A stretch of DNA of 64,000 nucleotides from Thamnidium elegans (taxonomy: Eukaryota > Mucoromycota > Mucoromycetes > Mucorales > Mucoraceae). A program made the position numbers and the translations under genes. This document shows, one piece after another, positions 48,874-61,099 of this stretch. The stretch is from positions 248,001 to 312,000 of the forward strand of contig JAIXMG010000024.1 of assembly GCA_025201345.1 (NCBI GenBank), given 5' to 3'. A model generated the notes under the pieces. The model was not told the DNA's origin, ran no database searches, and was given only the letters and a program-made list of their open reading frames with translations. Numbering within the stretch: the stretch's first letter is position 1; each line of letters begins with the position of its first letter.

Positions 48874-51334
48874 TACATAAAACTAAAATAAGTAGTTTCC
48901 GTTAATTCCTACCATGTACAAGATCACGTCCATCTCACACCCATTATTGATATACTGTACCGATCCCAATATCCATATTAAAATCGAAGGGCGTACTTAC
49001 CGAAAATAAATAGAACTAAAATGACGTTCTTTTTTACATATATGAAAAGTGCCACATATTTTAGAAGAAAAAAGTTTCACTACTTCGTTTTAATCTCTAA
49101 AACAAAGCGAATTAAATATGTGGTAGCGGCAATCTTATACCATTAACTTTAAAATATGCTACGCTTTAAGTGTAGCCAAACTTAACAAACATTTAGACAA
49201 CAAAGAAATAAGTACCCAACGATCTTGTTTCACAAAGAAAAAAAAACACAAGTCTTTAAAAATATGTTTTCGATCAAAAAAAGAATAACAATTATGTAAA
49301 CAAACCCCAACCTCGGTATTCGCCGAGTGTAGAAATTTGTGGTATTTACATTCCACAGATCTTATGACGCATAGATTTAGAAAGCATAACTTATTACTTG
49401 TAATTATTTAAGCCGTCTTTCTCGGGCAAACAGTTGCTATAAAAACTTCAAAAAAAAAAAAGTTCTGTTTTAGCTATACAAACGCGATTTAAATATTTTA
49501 CTTAATAATAATACAAATTCAAAGTAAAACGGTAACTCAACTCCCTTATATTTCCATTTATGATAGATTCCTAAAAAAAAAAAAAACGTTCGAGTTGAAA
49601 CGCGGGCTTTTCATTAAGCCAAGCCTTTCCGGTGAGTAAAGGTCGCGAATAGATGTGTAAACTCGAACAATCTCCGTTCAAAAACTTATTTTCTCCCCCT
49701 CTTTTTTTTTTAAAAACACGCGGAAAAGAATCTCATCAGTGGTAATCTCGGTAATTATCTGAACGAGGAAACCTCGCTGAATAATACAACGCATACACCC
49801 TGAATTTAGATATAACGTGTCAACACATACACATACATACACACGGTTTTTTTTTTGCGTTTCCTTCTATTTAACTTTTTGATATTAACTATATATAAAA
49901 ATACAAAGTTAATTTATCATACCATATTCTATAATAATAAATATAAAAGGTTCTTCCCGCCTTCTTAATATCGCATGAATATTGAATTAAGTTCGATTAA
50001 AATTTTTATCAAATCGTGATAAATTCTAAAAAGTGCGGTTACACATTTCAATACCATCACTTTGGTACAACAGTCAATAAAATGGTTCGACTTTTTTTTT
50101 TTTTGAAAAAAAAAAGACTGCCAAAATGGGGTCACGTAGCCTATATATGTCACTTTTTCGATCACGATACATAAAAAAAATAAATATATATCAGACCATT
50201 CTGTCAAAGGCCAATTAGAATATCAAGTGTTTCAATTTTCTTCATTGTCTCGTATCTTATATAAAGTTTACTTATTCAACCATGCACTTAACACAAGCAT
50301 CATATATTTCCTCTTAATAGAATTTGCCACAAAATAATTAATAGTTATACTATAGTACCCATAATAAAAATCGGGTAACCCCCCAGAGAATTTTTTTTAT
50401 TAGAAAAATGAAATTCTTTTTATCTTTTTTTGAAAAAAAAAGTAATAGCTATAGAAACAAAATTGTTGAGGCTGAAATTTTGTTGTTATGGGCTTATGCA
50501 CCATATTTAAACAACTTGCATATATTTCACAAACATTATAGTTTCTTAAAAAAAAAATAAAAAAACGCACAGGCTTAAACCATGACGGTTTAACAAAAAA
50601 AAAAAAAAAAAAAAAACGTGTTTACTCTAAATTCAATAGTGATTTCCTCTTTTTCAGCCTCCTTTCTCTCTCTCTCTTTGAAGTCTAAAATAAGGGGGAT
50701 AAGCTTTTTTTTATTTTATAAACTTCTATTTAATATTATCTAAAGTATGAATCACATACATTCAATTGAATAACTAAAAAGAAAAAGGGGAAGGGGCACG
50801 GTTCAATCACCCAAGTCAAGGAACTACAAACGATCATGTTGACTGAAAAAGGTAATAAAGACTTAAAAAAAACTTGTAAATTGTAAAAATAAAAAAAAGC
50901 ATGCTCAAGGAGAGAGAGGGGGGGGGGGGGAGAGAAGAGTTATGATAGTGTGTGATTGAATTAATAATTATAATTATAAATCGCATGGCTGTCTATGGCT
51001 ATGCTACATACTGACTCTTTTTGTTTAGGATCCCTTTTTTTTTTTTGTACACTATAATTAGAGTATTAGTAAGTTAGTAACACAAGAATCGACTTGTAAC
51101 TCGTTAAAAAAAAAACTCTTTTTTTTTATAATCCCGATTTATTAAAGGGGTTTGTTTAAAAAAATGTTGTAATTGACAAAAAAAAAAAAAAAAAAGTAGT
51201 ACAAATCCCCTTAATGCATCATCATTAAAATTTAAAATTCTTTATATATAACCGTACTTGTCATCTACTTTTTTTTTTCTCTCTCTCTCTCTTTTGTATC
51301 ATAATTTTTTTTTCCTTTTTTTAAAAAAAAAGAA
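47221..51334. other. Large gene-poor interval
   Basis: About 4 kb with no gene I can support, in either strand or frame. It contains many A/T homopolymers (for example 48835-48871 and 51179-51195), G-runs (47354-47361, 50918-50930) and (AT)n. Short open frames here (for example 48471-48662) lack any recognisable motif or splicing partner. No tRNA-like cloverleaf was noticed. Confidence 0.5.
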
Positions 51335-52753
51335 ATGACAACAGCAACTATGGTAGAACCTATTATCGTTAATTCACATACTATACTTAATGACAGTAAT
51401 TCAAGTCAAAACAGTATAACATCTATTCAAAACTCATTAATTGAATCGTTTCAACAAGTTTGTTCGGTTGAACAAATGGAACTTTGTCAAAGATTAGGCA
51501 TGTTATCCAAATCGGAACAACAACAAGCATATAAGATGGCCAAGGCACTGATTGAAAATCGACAAGTACCAGTAACAGCAGAAGATTGGAATACTTTAAC
51601 AGAATGGGTACTTACTTTACGAGACAGATATATGATGCATTTAGAATCTCAGTGTATTCGTCAAATATCCAGTGACCAAGAGCGTATTAAATATTTAGAT
51701 CAAGTACAAGGTCTTAGTAACTTATTAGAAGAATATGGTCAAGCACATGATGATTTAACTGATTTATTACAAGCTTTAAAAAAGCTACGTAATGATTGGA
51801 AACATCGTAAGAGAGATGTTGAAAACATTATTCTTTCTATCCTTTCTTCTTCTTTGCTCAAGAATACTGATTTTCGTGTGGTAAAGGTGTCAAGGTCAAA
51901 TTTAGCTACATTAGGCCTTGGTTTAAGCTCAATTGGTAAATACTATATAGTTTATGAAGCTTCTATGACAGATGAATTAAAAAAAGATGTCTTGAATAAT
52001 GTGGCGAAAGATTTTGGTATGGTGTTTCAAGAAAATGCAGCTCAAAACTTAGCAAGAATGGCTGGTAGTTATCATCGTATTTTTCATCAAGAAGATGAAA
52101 AAGTGGATGTTATTGAAGATATTCAAAATTTAACAAAACAAGTATATATTAATCGACCTAATTCAGTCATGCTACCTTATCCTACAAGTCTTCCTACACA
52201 TACACTTTTAGCGGAATTTGAAAATGATACACCTGGTAGTTCTACTCCATTACACAAGAGAGAATCAACATTTTTAGAAAGAAGAAAATCAATTATTATT
52301 CTGGATAATAATAATGATGGTGATGAACCAAATGGAGATTCAACTTTACTTTTCAATATGGCAAAACCTGTGTTTGAACCAGCTGGTTGGGACTGGCCAA
52401 ATATATTAAAATATAAAAGACCAAGATCAAGAAGTGGTAATGGGTCATATTATTGGTGTCGTCAAATATTATTAACGCATGGTGAAAAGGATTTAATTCA
52501 TGATAATACAGGTGTCTGGTCCACTTCTATATCAAAGCTTTCTGATCACTTTGCTAAAATAGGTCAAGATTACTATTCAAACATGTTGAATAATGCTAGA
52601 TTAATGCATTCTCACAGAGCTCAAATGTTTGAATTTGCTACTCACTCTTTATTAAAAACTTATCGTGCGCTACAACTAGAACAAGGATGCGCTAACCTTA
52701 GTCGTACTTTAACTTTCTTGTATAGATTTCAACAAGAATCTACAAGAATTTAA
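51335..52753 (+). CDS. Unknown coiled-coil protein
   Basis: An intronless frame of 472 residues. I do not recognise the family. Residues ~90-190 are strongly helical with heptad-like spacing (the stretch containing IKYLDQVQGLSNLLEEY and ALKKLRNDWKHRKRDV), followed by a more globular-looking part, a charged, probably disordered stretch (~290-345) and a C-terminal folded segment (EPAGWDWPNILKYKRPRSRS ... HFAKIGQDYYSNML). Codon use is even and similar to neighbouring genes, so I judge it a real gene. The leader before the ATG holds pyrimidine-rich (TC)n and T-runs. Confidence 0.7.
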   Translation: MTTATMVEPIIVNSHTILNDSNSSQNSITSIQNSLIESFQQVCSVEQMELCQRLGMLSKSEQQQAYKMAKALIENRQVPVTAEDWNTLTEWVLTLRDRYMMHLESQCIRQISSDQERIKYLDQVQGLSNLLEEYGQAHDDLTDLLQALKKLRNDWKHRKRDVENIILSILSSSLLKNTDFRVVKVSRSNLATLGLGLSSIGKYYIVYEASMTDELKKDVLNNVAKDFGMVFQENAAQNLARMAGSYHRIFHQEDEKVDVIEDIQNLTKQVYINRPNSVMLPYPTSLPTHTLLAEFENDTPGSSTPLHKRESTFLERRKSIIILDNNNDGDEPNGDSTLLFNMAKPVFEPAGWDWPNILKYKRPRSRSGNGSYYWCRQILLTHGEKDLIHDNTGVWSTSISKLSDHFAKIGQDYYSNMLNNARLMHSHRAQMFEFATHSLLKTYRALQLEQGCANLSRTLTFLYRFQQESTRI

Positions 52754-53415
52754 TTTTATACATATTACTGTTCATTAATTATCTTTTTTTATTTTATTTT
52801 TTTATTTTATTTTATTTTATTTCATTCCCCATATTTTCCTTACTTTATAATCACAAAACTAAATCTCTCTTTCTTGTAAATAAACAACTATAAAAAATTA
52901 CACTTGACATTTTTCATCACACGAATTTTTTTTTTTTCAAGGGGTGAAGGTTGTTCTATCCCCTAAAATACATTATTAATTTAAGACCTTAAAAACAAAA
53001 AGAAATAATAGTATGCAGGTGTTAACTATCATTTCATGGAATAGGTAGCCATTGACCTGCATGTGAATAGACTTTTTGTTTGATGTCGTACAATACAATC
53101 TTCACTCGTGTTTTTGAGTTCAAAATAAGCAAAACCTATTTCTTTTTTAATATGTACTTTATTTTGATAGTGGTGATACAATTGTATATATGAAAAAAAA
53201 AAGGGGGGAGGGAGGGAGAAAAAAAAAAGGTAGAAATGTGTATATTTTTTTTTGCACATGTTATAAATACCAAAAAAAATGTTTATATAGTATATACAAG
53301 CAGGGATAGGTTGAATGACGGATATGTATGTGAGAGGCAAAAAGAAAGAAAAGAGATAATGTTATATATAGATGATAATAATATGAAACAAAGATGATGT
53401 ACATTACAATCAAGA

Positions 53416-54802
53416 CTAGTTTTTGTTACGAGGAACTGTGGTCATCCTTTTGGTTGTTGTTGTTGTCTTTTTAGGTAATGATGGTGTTACACCAGCATTA
53501 GCTAATGAAGAAGTTCTTGTTGAAGGCTTTTTTGTTGTTGTTGTTTTTGGTGGTGGTGGTGGTGGTAGTAGTGGTTTTCTGGGAGAGTGAGTAGCGGGCG
53601 ATGGTTTTCTATTAATATTAGATTGAGCAACAGATGGTCTACTAGATTGAAGAGCAACAGAGGCGTTTAAAGGTGTAGCTGGTTTTTTAAGTACAGGAGG
53701 AATGGCCAAAGATTTTCTAACAGAGACAACGGAAGACTTTCTTGATACAGATCTTGCAGCACTATTAGTAGCTTTTAATAATTGAGCTTCTAATTCTTTA
53801 CGAGATTGACCTTCACGTTTAACGATTTGTTCTAATTCTGTTACTCGAAGTAATAAAGCTTGATATGATTTTTCCTTTTCATGAGGCTGAGCAGTTTGTT
53901 GCTGTTGTTGTTGATAAATAATCTCCCATTTTTTCATGGTTTCTTCTGCTAATTGACGTTTTGACGTTTCTTCATTTAATAGTGATTCATATTGTTCTGC
54001 TCTATCATGCCAACGCTTTTCTCGTTCCTTGAGGGAATTATGAAGTGATTGTAACATTTGAGCCATACCACCAATAGGAGTACGTTGTCCAGTTGAAGCC
54101 ATGGCAGTAATACCAATTTGATTTTCTATAGCAGCAGGCGTTGAAACCAGGTGACGATTACTTGATTGATAATCTTTCCAAATCTTTCGTATTTTAGATG
54201 ACCCATTTGTCACATTATCTAATTCATTCTTTTTCGGTTGTATTAATAGTCTTCTAGGCACATAATGCTTTCTACAATTATCATCTGGCGGAATCAAAGA
54301 AGTATTTGAGGTGATACTATTAGCCCAACGTTTACCAGCATCACTTTTAAACTGAATTTTATTACTGTAACAAGAAGAAGGAGTTGGAGATGGTTTAGCT
54401 TGTTTTAATAACAGTAAACTCTTGGAAGATCTTTCTACATCGTTCATCCAATCTATCACTGCACGATCTTTGTTGATATCTTGTGTTAAATCTTTTTTAG
54501 AAAACCATTCTTGAAGTGCTAATTGATCAGGTTTTAACATATCTTTTGTTGAAATAGATTGAGGAGCAACTGAAATAGGAGAAAGATCAGCAGAAGGAGG
54601 AACTACTTGATCTTGAAGAACCGATAATCGTCTACGTTCTGCTGTTGAAGTCGCTAATTTCTTTAAAAATCTTGATCTAGGTGGAAACTCGTAATGTTCT
54701 TGTTCTGGTGTTAATGTTTGTGGAACAATAATTTCCTGTCCACCGTCAGGGTAATTTTTGATAATAGCCTAAAAGTAAAAAGTAAAAAGTAAAAAGTAAA
54801 AG

Positions 54803-54842
<40 letters not shown>

Positions 54843-55096
54843 TCAGTGATCGTTATAATTGAGTTATGAAACACGCTGTACTATTATTATTTCTATATTT
54901 TCTCAATTGAATTATTTGTGATGATATATTTAGTGTCTCTATCCTATCCAGCGAAAAAAAAAAAGTGCTTCTCCTTAGTGTGTGACACGAATAAAATTGA
55001 CCCAAAATTGGATACACAGAAAATAACAACATCAATTAGCGAAAAAAAAAAAGAAAAAAAAAAGAGAAAATATAGTAGAAATAATAATAGTACTTT

Positions 55097-55127
<31 letters not shown>

Positions 55128-55386
55128 CTTAATTAGAAATACAACAATAAAAAAAAAAAATTCGGCGCACCTTCTTCCGGTCGCCCCACATCATAAGTGA
55201 CCGGGGTTCGCGTCTACGTTGTAGCACTTGTGCCATTGCTGTCGCTGCTCTAGCTGCTATTCTTTTTTGCTGCTTCTCTTCTGATGATAAAGACGTACTG
55301 TTGGATAATGCGGTGGGGCCCGTGCGTGTTTGTAATAGTGGCCGTGCTCTACTCTCCCTTTTTTCATTTTTAACCAACTCATGCAT
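53416..55386 (-). CDS. Unknown coiled-coil protein with polyproline and basic C-terminus
   Basis: Two exons are proposed: 55386-55171 and 54768-53416, giving 522 residues. The long second exon is secure; the first rests on frame continuity (...WGDRKK joined to AIIKNYPDGG...) across a 402-nt intron with a weak GTGCGC donor, so the 5' end is uncertain. Visible features are a basic N-terminus, a coiled coil around residues 320-430 (LHNSLKEREKRWHDRAEQYE ... QQQQQ), a P7 run near residue 485, and a Lys/Arg/Ser/Thr-rich tail (many KTTTT and KKP motifs) like those of microtubule- or actin-associated proteins. I do not recognise a family, and that functional hint is weak. Confidence 0.65.
54774..54839 (+). 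repeat. AGTAAAA pentamer-like repeat plus A37 run
   Basis: Within the proposed intron: about four copies of a GTAAAAA unit followed by an uninterrupted A run (54803-54839). On the minus (coding) strand this forms a long polypyrimidine tract just upstream of no splice site but inside the intron. Confidence 0.8.
55102..55127 (+). repeat. (GT)n microsatellite
   Basis: About 13 GT dinucleotides, inside the proposed intron of the minus-strand coiled-coil gene. Confidence 0.9.
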
Positions 55387-55419
55387 TTAATTACTAGGTC
55401 AATACCTGAGAGAAGGAAG

Positions 55420-55458
<39 letters not shown>

Positions 55459-56102
55459 AGAGATAAAAAGGACAAATTTATTTCTTTTTCTTTTTTTTTT
55501 TTTTCCTTTTTTTTTTTCTTTTTTTCTGAAAATATGGTTTTTCTTTCCTCTCTTGGTTGTTTTGTTGTTATTGTTGTTGTTGTTTAGATTTTTGGATGGG
55601 TGCAAAAAAAAAAAAAAAAAAAAAAAAGAAAAGAAGAAAAAAAAACTTTAAAGAGTGGCTAAACTCGCTCTTTAGACACCAATTTTGTATAAAAACATGT
55701 AAAGAAAAGCTTAAGTTATAATAAAAAAAAAGAAGAAGAGCCCCTTTTCTTTCTAATTGATAGTGTTTTCTTTTCTTTTTTTTAATATGAAAAGAGAAAA
55801 CAAGATCAGAAGAAAATTAAAAAAAAAAAAAAAAAAAGTGAAGCACAAAAAGGGGGAAAGAGAAAAGAAGGGAAAAAAGTAATGTAAAGAAAAAAAAACC
55901 TTGTTGACAATCCATGCAAAAGGTTACACTATTTAAAGAAAATCACATGAGTAACAACTTTTATTATTATTGCGTAGGGAAACCTATTACCATCATCTGT
56001 TTATTCGTTGTGCATCCTTTGAGGGGTAAGTGGTGGTGGTAATAACGTATTTCTAATATATTTTTAGTGAAACGAAAAATTAAATCATTCATCTTTATTT
56101 AT
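55387..56102. other. Intergenic, extreme homopolymer content
   Basis: About 700 bp between two minus-strand genes, dominated by A-runs (55420-55456, 55604-55627, 55819-55837) and T-runs (55491-55527). It probably holds the promoter of the coiled-coil gene and the 3' end of the VHS-GAT gene. Nothing else is seen. Confidence 0.55.
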
Positions 56103-56329
56103 TTACCCTGCAGTATTTACTGATGTATCTTGTTGTACCTTGTTTGTATCAGCGAAAGGATCAAATGGATCATCACTTTTTTTTTTTTTTTTTTATATAT
56201 GTACAAAATGAGTACACACATACGTATATAGAGTATATATTTCTTTTTCTCTTTAAAATTTACCTTGGTTGGTAAAGATGTTGAGGTGGTGCAGCAGAAG
56301 ATGAAGAAGAAGTTGAAACTAATTCTTCG

Positions 56330-56366
<37 letters not shown>

Positions 56367-57557
56367 CATCCTAAAATAACGACTTAAATAAATACGTTCC
56401 ACCATTTCCAATACAAATAACTTACGTTTCGAGTGCTACGATTATGAAGCGATTGAGAATTCACGGTAGCTTCACTAACTGCATGTTGTTCAAGCATTTC
56501 ATCATAAGATTTGAAGCAACTTAATAGTTCGTTATTAGCATTAATTAAGTAAGCTATAAAAAGAAAAAAGAAATACAAATTAAATTAATGTGTAACCCCC
56601 CCCCCCTCTTCCTTTCTATTACTTTACATATATCGTTGGAATCTTCACAAATTTCTAAATGCGAAGCTAATGTTTGTTGAGCTTGTTTACAGTTATTATA
56701 AAATTCCTATTCTTAAAATGGTCAAAAAAAAAAAAAAAATACTATTGCTACTATTCTCTTTTTATACCTGAATTAATTCATTTTTAGAAATATCTTCAAC
56801 TGTAGGATCCGTAAAAGAAAGTGTTTGAGAAAATAACTGTGCACTATTTAAGGCAAGTTCAATATCACCCTTCACATCTACTGGCTGATACAAAATAAAA
56901 TAAATTAGAGTTATATATACAAACTTGACCAGGTCACCTTACTTTTGGTGGTTCTCTTGGCAAAGAAGGTTGGCGGAATCTTTGGCTGGTCCTTTTTTGA
57001 GTAGGTGTAACACCAACATTCATCATCACGTCATAAGCTCGGCGAATACCACCAAAATTTGTATCTGTCCCAAACTGTCTATTCCAAGTTTCCAAGCATT
57101 GTGCCAGCTTACCATGTACTCTATCATCTGTAGTCTATCAACATAATATATGAATACTTTCCATCTCTCCATCTTTATTTATTACTTACTTTAGATGAAG
57201 CTAAATGATAAAGGTCTTCTGAAAAAGATTTGGCTGCTAATTGTGATTGAAATTTTGCAGTACAATTTTCTGCTAAAGAATTTAAAATCTATACAGAAAT
57301 AAATTCATTAAATTTCTTATCCTGTTTTGTATCTAATACTTTACCTCAAGAGCCAATACTTGCGTCTTTGGATCACTTGATATCATCTTCTTTTGTAATA
57401 GTTTTCTTGCTTCTTTTGCTCCCAAATCGGTTGAGTTAACGGAATCGCATATTTGAAAGACAAGAGCCCAATCTAATTCGGTCACAGAAGAGTTGGTTGC
57501 TTTTTCGATACTGGCCGTTATATCGGTTGGTACTATTTTCTTTGAAAACAATGGCAT
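56103..57557 (-). CDS. LSB5: VHS-GAT endosomal adaptor (LSB5/TOM1-like)
   Basis: Eight exons (57557-57345, 57288-57190, 57134-56943, 56884-56768, 56706-56628, 56553-56426, 56370-56264, 56175-56103) give 335 residues, near yeast Lsb5 (354). The N-terminal VHS domain (ITASIEKATNSSVTELDWAL ... NCTAKFQSQLAAKSF) recognises ubiquitin or sorting signals. Residues ~170-290 form a GAT-like helical bundle (EFYNNCKQAQQTLASHLEIC ... YLINANNELLSCFKSYDEML). A Q10 run and Ser-rich linker follow, and the C-terminus carries a DPFDPF motif of the kind that binds clathrin-adaptor appendages. Family members link the actin patch machinery and endosomal sorting. An in-frame upstream ATG (57629) would add Phe-rich leader and is rejected. 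Confidence 0.85.
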
Positions 57558-58140
57558 TTTAAATAAGAATATTAATGTATAAAAAAAGAAGAAGAAAAAA
57601 AAGAAAGAGTGAAAACTATCCAACACCAAGTAAGGGGAGTTTTAAAAAGGAGTTTTTTTTTTTTTTAGGGGCGTATAGAAAAAAAACTATGCTTTTTTTA
57701 ATAAATTTATCGTGAATAATGTTACTTTTGTTCGTACCAATGGATAAGCAATTATGGGATCTAGCTACATACAAATACTCCTGCTAAACATCTTTTGGGA
57801 ATGAAGTGTTTTAGATCAAGAGAGCAAGAACATACTTCATTTCAGTGCAGGCCAAGATACAATGAAACTGACAACAATAATACGCGGTCTAATAATGGCT
57901 GGACCATTAAGAATCAATATCAGCCAATCGTTCCTCTTGCAGAAGCCAATAAGTAAAAGGTTAATCTTTCTGAGCCTAAATAAAAGTTCTTACTGGACAT
58001 AAAAAAAAAAACTCTTTCCCAGCTGTTGTAATTTAAGGTGAGCGTCAGCAAGGAAAAGGGGTATGTTCTGTTACATCTAGAAGTCTTGGTACATGGGGAA
58101 TATACAATTATTAAAAAAAAAATTTAAGCCGAGTACCAGA
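57558..58140. other. Intergenic upstream of the VHS-GAT gene
   Basis: No gene recognised. The right part (from about 57800) may belong to the same decayed transposon as the scrap at 58150-58345, but no motif could be assigned. Confidence 0.4.
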
Positions 58141-58149
58141 ATCTTAAAG

Positions 58150-58345
58150 AGTTTATTTTATTATGGATAATCCACTCCATCAAATAAGTACGGGAAGCAG
58201 AAATTAAGTCCATATTCACTCGAATTAAATCCAATTGAGCAATGCTGGACTCTAGTTAAAGCCTGAACCAGTCGTCAAAAGTTACAAAATACCGAAACGC
58301 TTGAAGCTAGAATAATCCATGCCGTATTCCCTGCCAAGTATCTTT
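58150..58345 (+). pseudogene. Tc1/mariner-like transposase scrap
   Basis: A heavily decayed piece of the same transposase family as at 420-1017. MDNPLHQ (58162-58182), matching MDNAPIH, is followed after a small deletion and frameshift by YSLELNPIEQCWTLVKA (58211-58261), matching YSPELNPIEQFWSVVK. A stop codon follows immediately, and similarity fades by about 58340. The acidic residue of NPIE is retained. It is clearly a relic, and much more diverged than the first copy. Confidence 0.75.
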
Positions 58346-59672
58346 TTTTTTTTAATGAGAGACATTTCGGTCAAGAGTGCGAGAGCTGTTCGGTTCGGGA
58401 AATACACTACGAAACAAGTGACGACAGTATCAGACAAGAAAGGACATTTACTAGCAAGAAAAGACTTATCAAGAACCAGTCCTTAGCTCAAGCATACCAT
58501 AACCACATCGCCCAAACTCAGTAGTAGAAGCATAATAGTAGATGTGAATAACAGTAGAGAAGCATAGCAGTAGAGAAATCAACCGGCAAAAGAAACCCAA
58601 GAAGTAGAAGATGTCAGCCAGGAGAAGAAGTGTATCTGTAGAAAGTAGCCATTTAATACAGAAGCACCACCAAGAAACCATTCATATAGATATCATCGGC
58701 ATAAGAAGAGAAGCTATACAATCTATTACGTATGTATTAATATAAAGATCATGAGTTAAAATATATGTATTCTTACTATATCTATATTATTATAAATTAT
58801 AATGTTTAGAGAAAGAAAAAAGGAAAAAAAAAAAAGGAACAACATTAGTTTATGTATATCTAATTGGGATATATTATCGCTGTCAGTTTCATTGTATTTG
58901 ACCTACACCGAAATAAAATATGCAACAAGCTTAGTAAAAAAAAAAAAAAAAAAAAAAAAAGTCCTTGCTTGTAATGCCCTCCCTTGTTCCGTACTGTCTT
59001 CGTTGTGGTATTTTTGGGCTGTTACTTTGCTCTGGAAATCTTTTCCCTCTTTTCCCCTCGAAAAATGGGGGGGGGGGTTTATCAAAGGTTTTGCTGATAT
59101 GTAAGTACGGGTGGTTTACCTTATGCTTGTAATGTATGCATCTTAAAGATAAGTAATCATATGAATGCACTGATATATTATTCTTAAACAACTTGGCGAA
59201 CTACTTAAAACATTGTTTGCAGAGCAGCATCAGTCGCGGAGAGACATACTGCCTTAGGGTAACAAGTTCTAAAAGCTTATTAGTTACAAGAGAGTGAAAC
59301 ATCTCCTTCCATTACTCTGCACGCTTTGAGCTTAATCTACCGTTAAGGCAACCACAAATAACGTGGTTTAATAATACAGGTTCATTAGACACTTACAAAT
59401 AAATTTAGTCTGGTATAAATATAGTAAATGCTTTTTGTATGAACCAAAAACCTTGTATACTTGCTAAAATACTTTGGTAAGCATATTAAACTATTTACTT
59501 AAAAAATCATTATCCCCAAAAAAAAAAAAAAACAAACTAAATCGTCCCAGTGCGCCCTGTTACAAACTAATCTTTTTTTAATTTTAAAAAAATATTCAAA
59601 GTGAGTTATATATATATATATGTATATATAAAAAAAAAAGTAATTTTATTTTCTTGAAATAGTATGGAAAGT
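58346..59672. other. Intergenic with low-complexity runs
   Basis: About 1.3 kb downstream of uL2. It includes a run of about 24 A residues (58937-58960), a G11 run (59067-59077) and (AT)n at 59610-59628. No gene recognised; part may be decayed transposon. Confidence 0.45.
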
Positions 59673-60437
59673 TTAAGCATCCTTGACCTTCTTGGTACCA
59701 CGGAGGAGACCAGTACGACGAGCAGCAATCAAACCGACCTTTTGACCAGCAGGAGAGTCACGGGCCATAGTAGAAGCCTTACCAATATGTTGATGGTTAC
59801 CACCACCATGAGGATGGTCAACGGGGTTCATAGCAACACCACGAGTCTTGGGCCAAGAGTTACGCTTGACTCTGTACTTGTGGAAAGCACGACCAGCCTT
59901 CAAGAGAGGCTTATCGATACGACCACCACCGGCAATAATACCGATGACGGCACGAGAGGTAGAGGGAATAACCTTCTTGGAACCAGAGGGAAGACGAATA
60001 CGGGTCTTACCATCATCACCATGACCAATAACGGTAGCGTAGTTACCGGAGGTACGGGCAATGGATCCACGATCACCAACCTTCTCTTCAACGTTACAGA
60101 TAACGGTACCTTCGGGCATAGAAGCCAAAGGCAAGACGTTACCAATGTTCAAGGTAGCCTTCTTACCGGCATAAATGAATTGACCAGTGTACATACCTTC
60201 GGTGGCAATGAAGGTTTCGGTACGGAGCTTGTACTTGTAGGGATCACGGAAGACAACCTTGGCAAGAGGAGCACCTCTTCCAGGATCGTGAATGATGTCC
60301 TTGACAATACCACGAACATAACCGTGACGTTCAGCGAAATCGAAGACTCTCAACTTGGCGGCACCCTTACGGCCAACGGTGTGGGAGCGGAAAATGGATC
60401 CGGCACCCTTTCTTTGCGCACGAATGACACGACCCAT
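59673..60437 (-). CDS. RPL2: Ribosomal protein uL2 (60S L2/L8)
   Basis: Intronless, 254 residues, the usual cytosolic uL2 length. It begins [20 protein letters not shown] and carries the universally conserved uL2 loop near the peptidyl transferase centre, [20 protein letters not shown]. uL2 is essential for subunit association and catalytic-centre structure. Strong C-ending codon bias fits very high expression. The minus-strand gene has a leader of about 100-150 bp and an (AT)n/A-run (60562-60587) upstream, followed by a palindromic CCAT/GATG region at 60646-60710. The open frame antisense to it is a shadow. Confidence 0.97.
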   Translation of the reverse strand: MGRVIRAQRKGAGSIFRSHTVGRKGAAKLRVFDFAERHGYVRGIVKDIIHDPGRGAPLAKVVFRDPYKYKLRTETFIATEGMYTGQFIYAGKKATLNIGNVLPLASMPEGTVICNVEEKVGDRGSIARTSGNYATVIGHGDDGKTRIRLPSGSKKVIPSTSRAVIGIIAGGGRIDKPLLKAGRAFHKYRVKRNSWPKTRGVAMNPVDHPHGGGNHQHIGKASTMARDSPAGQKVGLIAARRTGLLRGTKKVKDA

Positions 60438-60645
60438 AACTGATTACAGTAAATGCAAAATTGAAATTGAGGTGGAGTTAAAATTAATTAATGTTGTCAA
60501 ATGGTGTAATATGGGTGTAGTAGTTGAATTATAATAGAGTATAGATTGAGTAATTAAAGGAATATATATATATATAAAAAAAAAAAGCGTAAAACGTTAA
60601 TACAGCTTTCTTAAAGTTTTTTTTTTCTTTTTTTAAATCAGGTCA

Positions 60646-60710
60646 GCCATCTATCCATGATGGATGAATTCATTCGATAAAACGTTTCTATACATCCATC
60701 CATCAATTCA
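60646..60710. promoter_or_regulatory. CATCCATC/GATGGATG repeats upstream of uL2
   Basis: The stretch contains ATCCATGATGGATGAATTC (a palindrome around CATGATG) and CATCCATCCATCAA, 210-270 bp before the uL2 start. Similar GATGGATGATGATAG and GATGGATGGGA motifs occur at 22163-22210 in the first intron of RPL18. A shared ribosomal-protein regulatory element is possible but unproven. Confidence 0.3.
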
Positions 60711-61099
60711 AGATTATTCCCTGATACATGTCTTTTCATAAGGTTTGTTATACTTGCCTAACTAGTGGAAAAAGAGGAGGATTTACTTATCTGCATTTGG
60801 ACCGTTGGTCAATATGCTGGAGAGAATTCGCCCTTGCCTTGTCAGAACTCTTATTATATCTCCGGACCGGACAATAATAGAAAAAAAAAAAAGGTTACAA
60901 CTCCGTAAAAAAAAAAAAGACGAGTCGTAACGAGATGATCAAAGAACAATAGTCTAATAAACTAAATATATTGTATGCCCCTCATTTAATATATATAAAA
61001 ACCCACTAGTGTTTCGCTTTTTCAAATTTTTAGCAGTTACTACAACTTCGTCGCTCTAGTCTTTTTTTTTTTTACAAGTTGTAAATATCTGAATCACTT

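Noticed and set aside
55381..55605. Poly-Lys and poly-Phe frames
   Set aside because: Translations of A and T homopolymers.
59664..60443. 259-codon plus-strand frame
   Set aside because: Antisense shadow of the uL2 gene, which is unmistakable on the minus strand.
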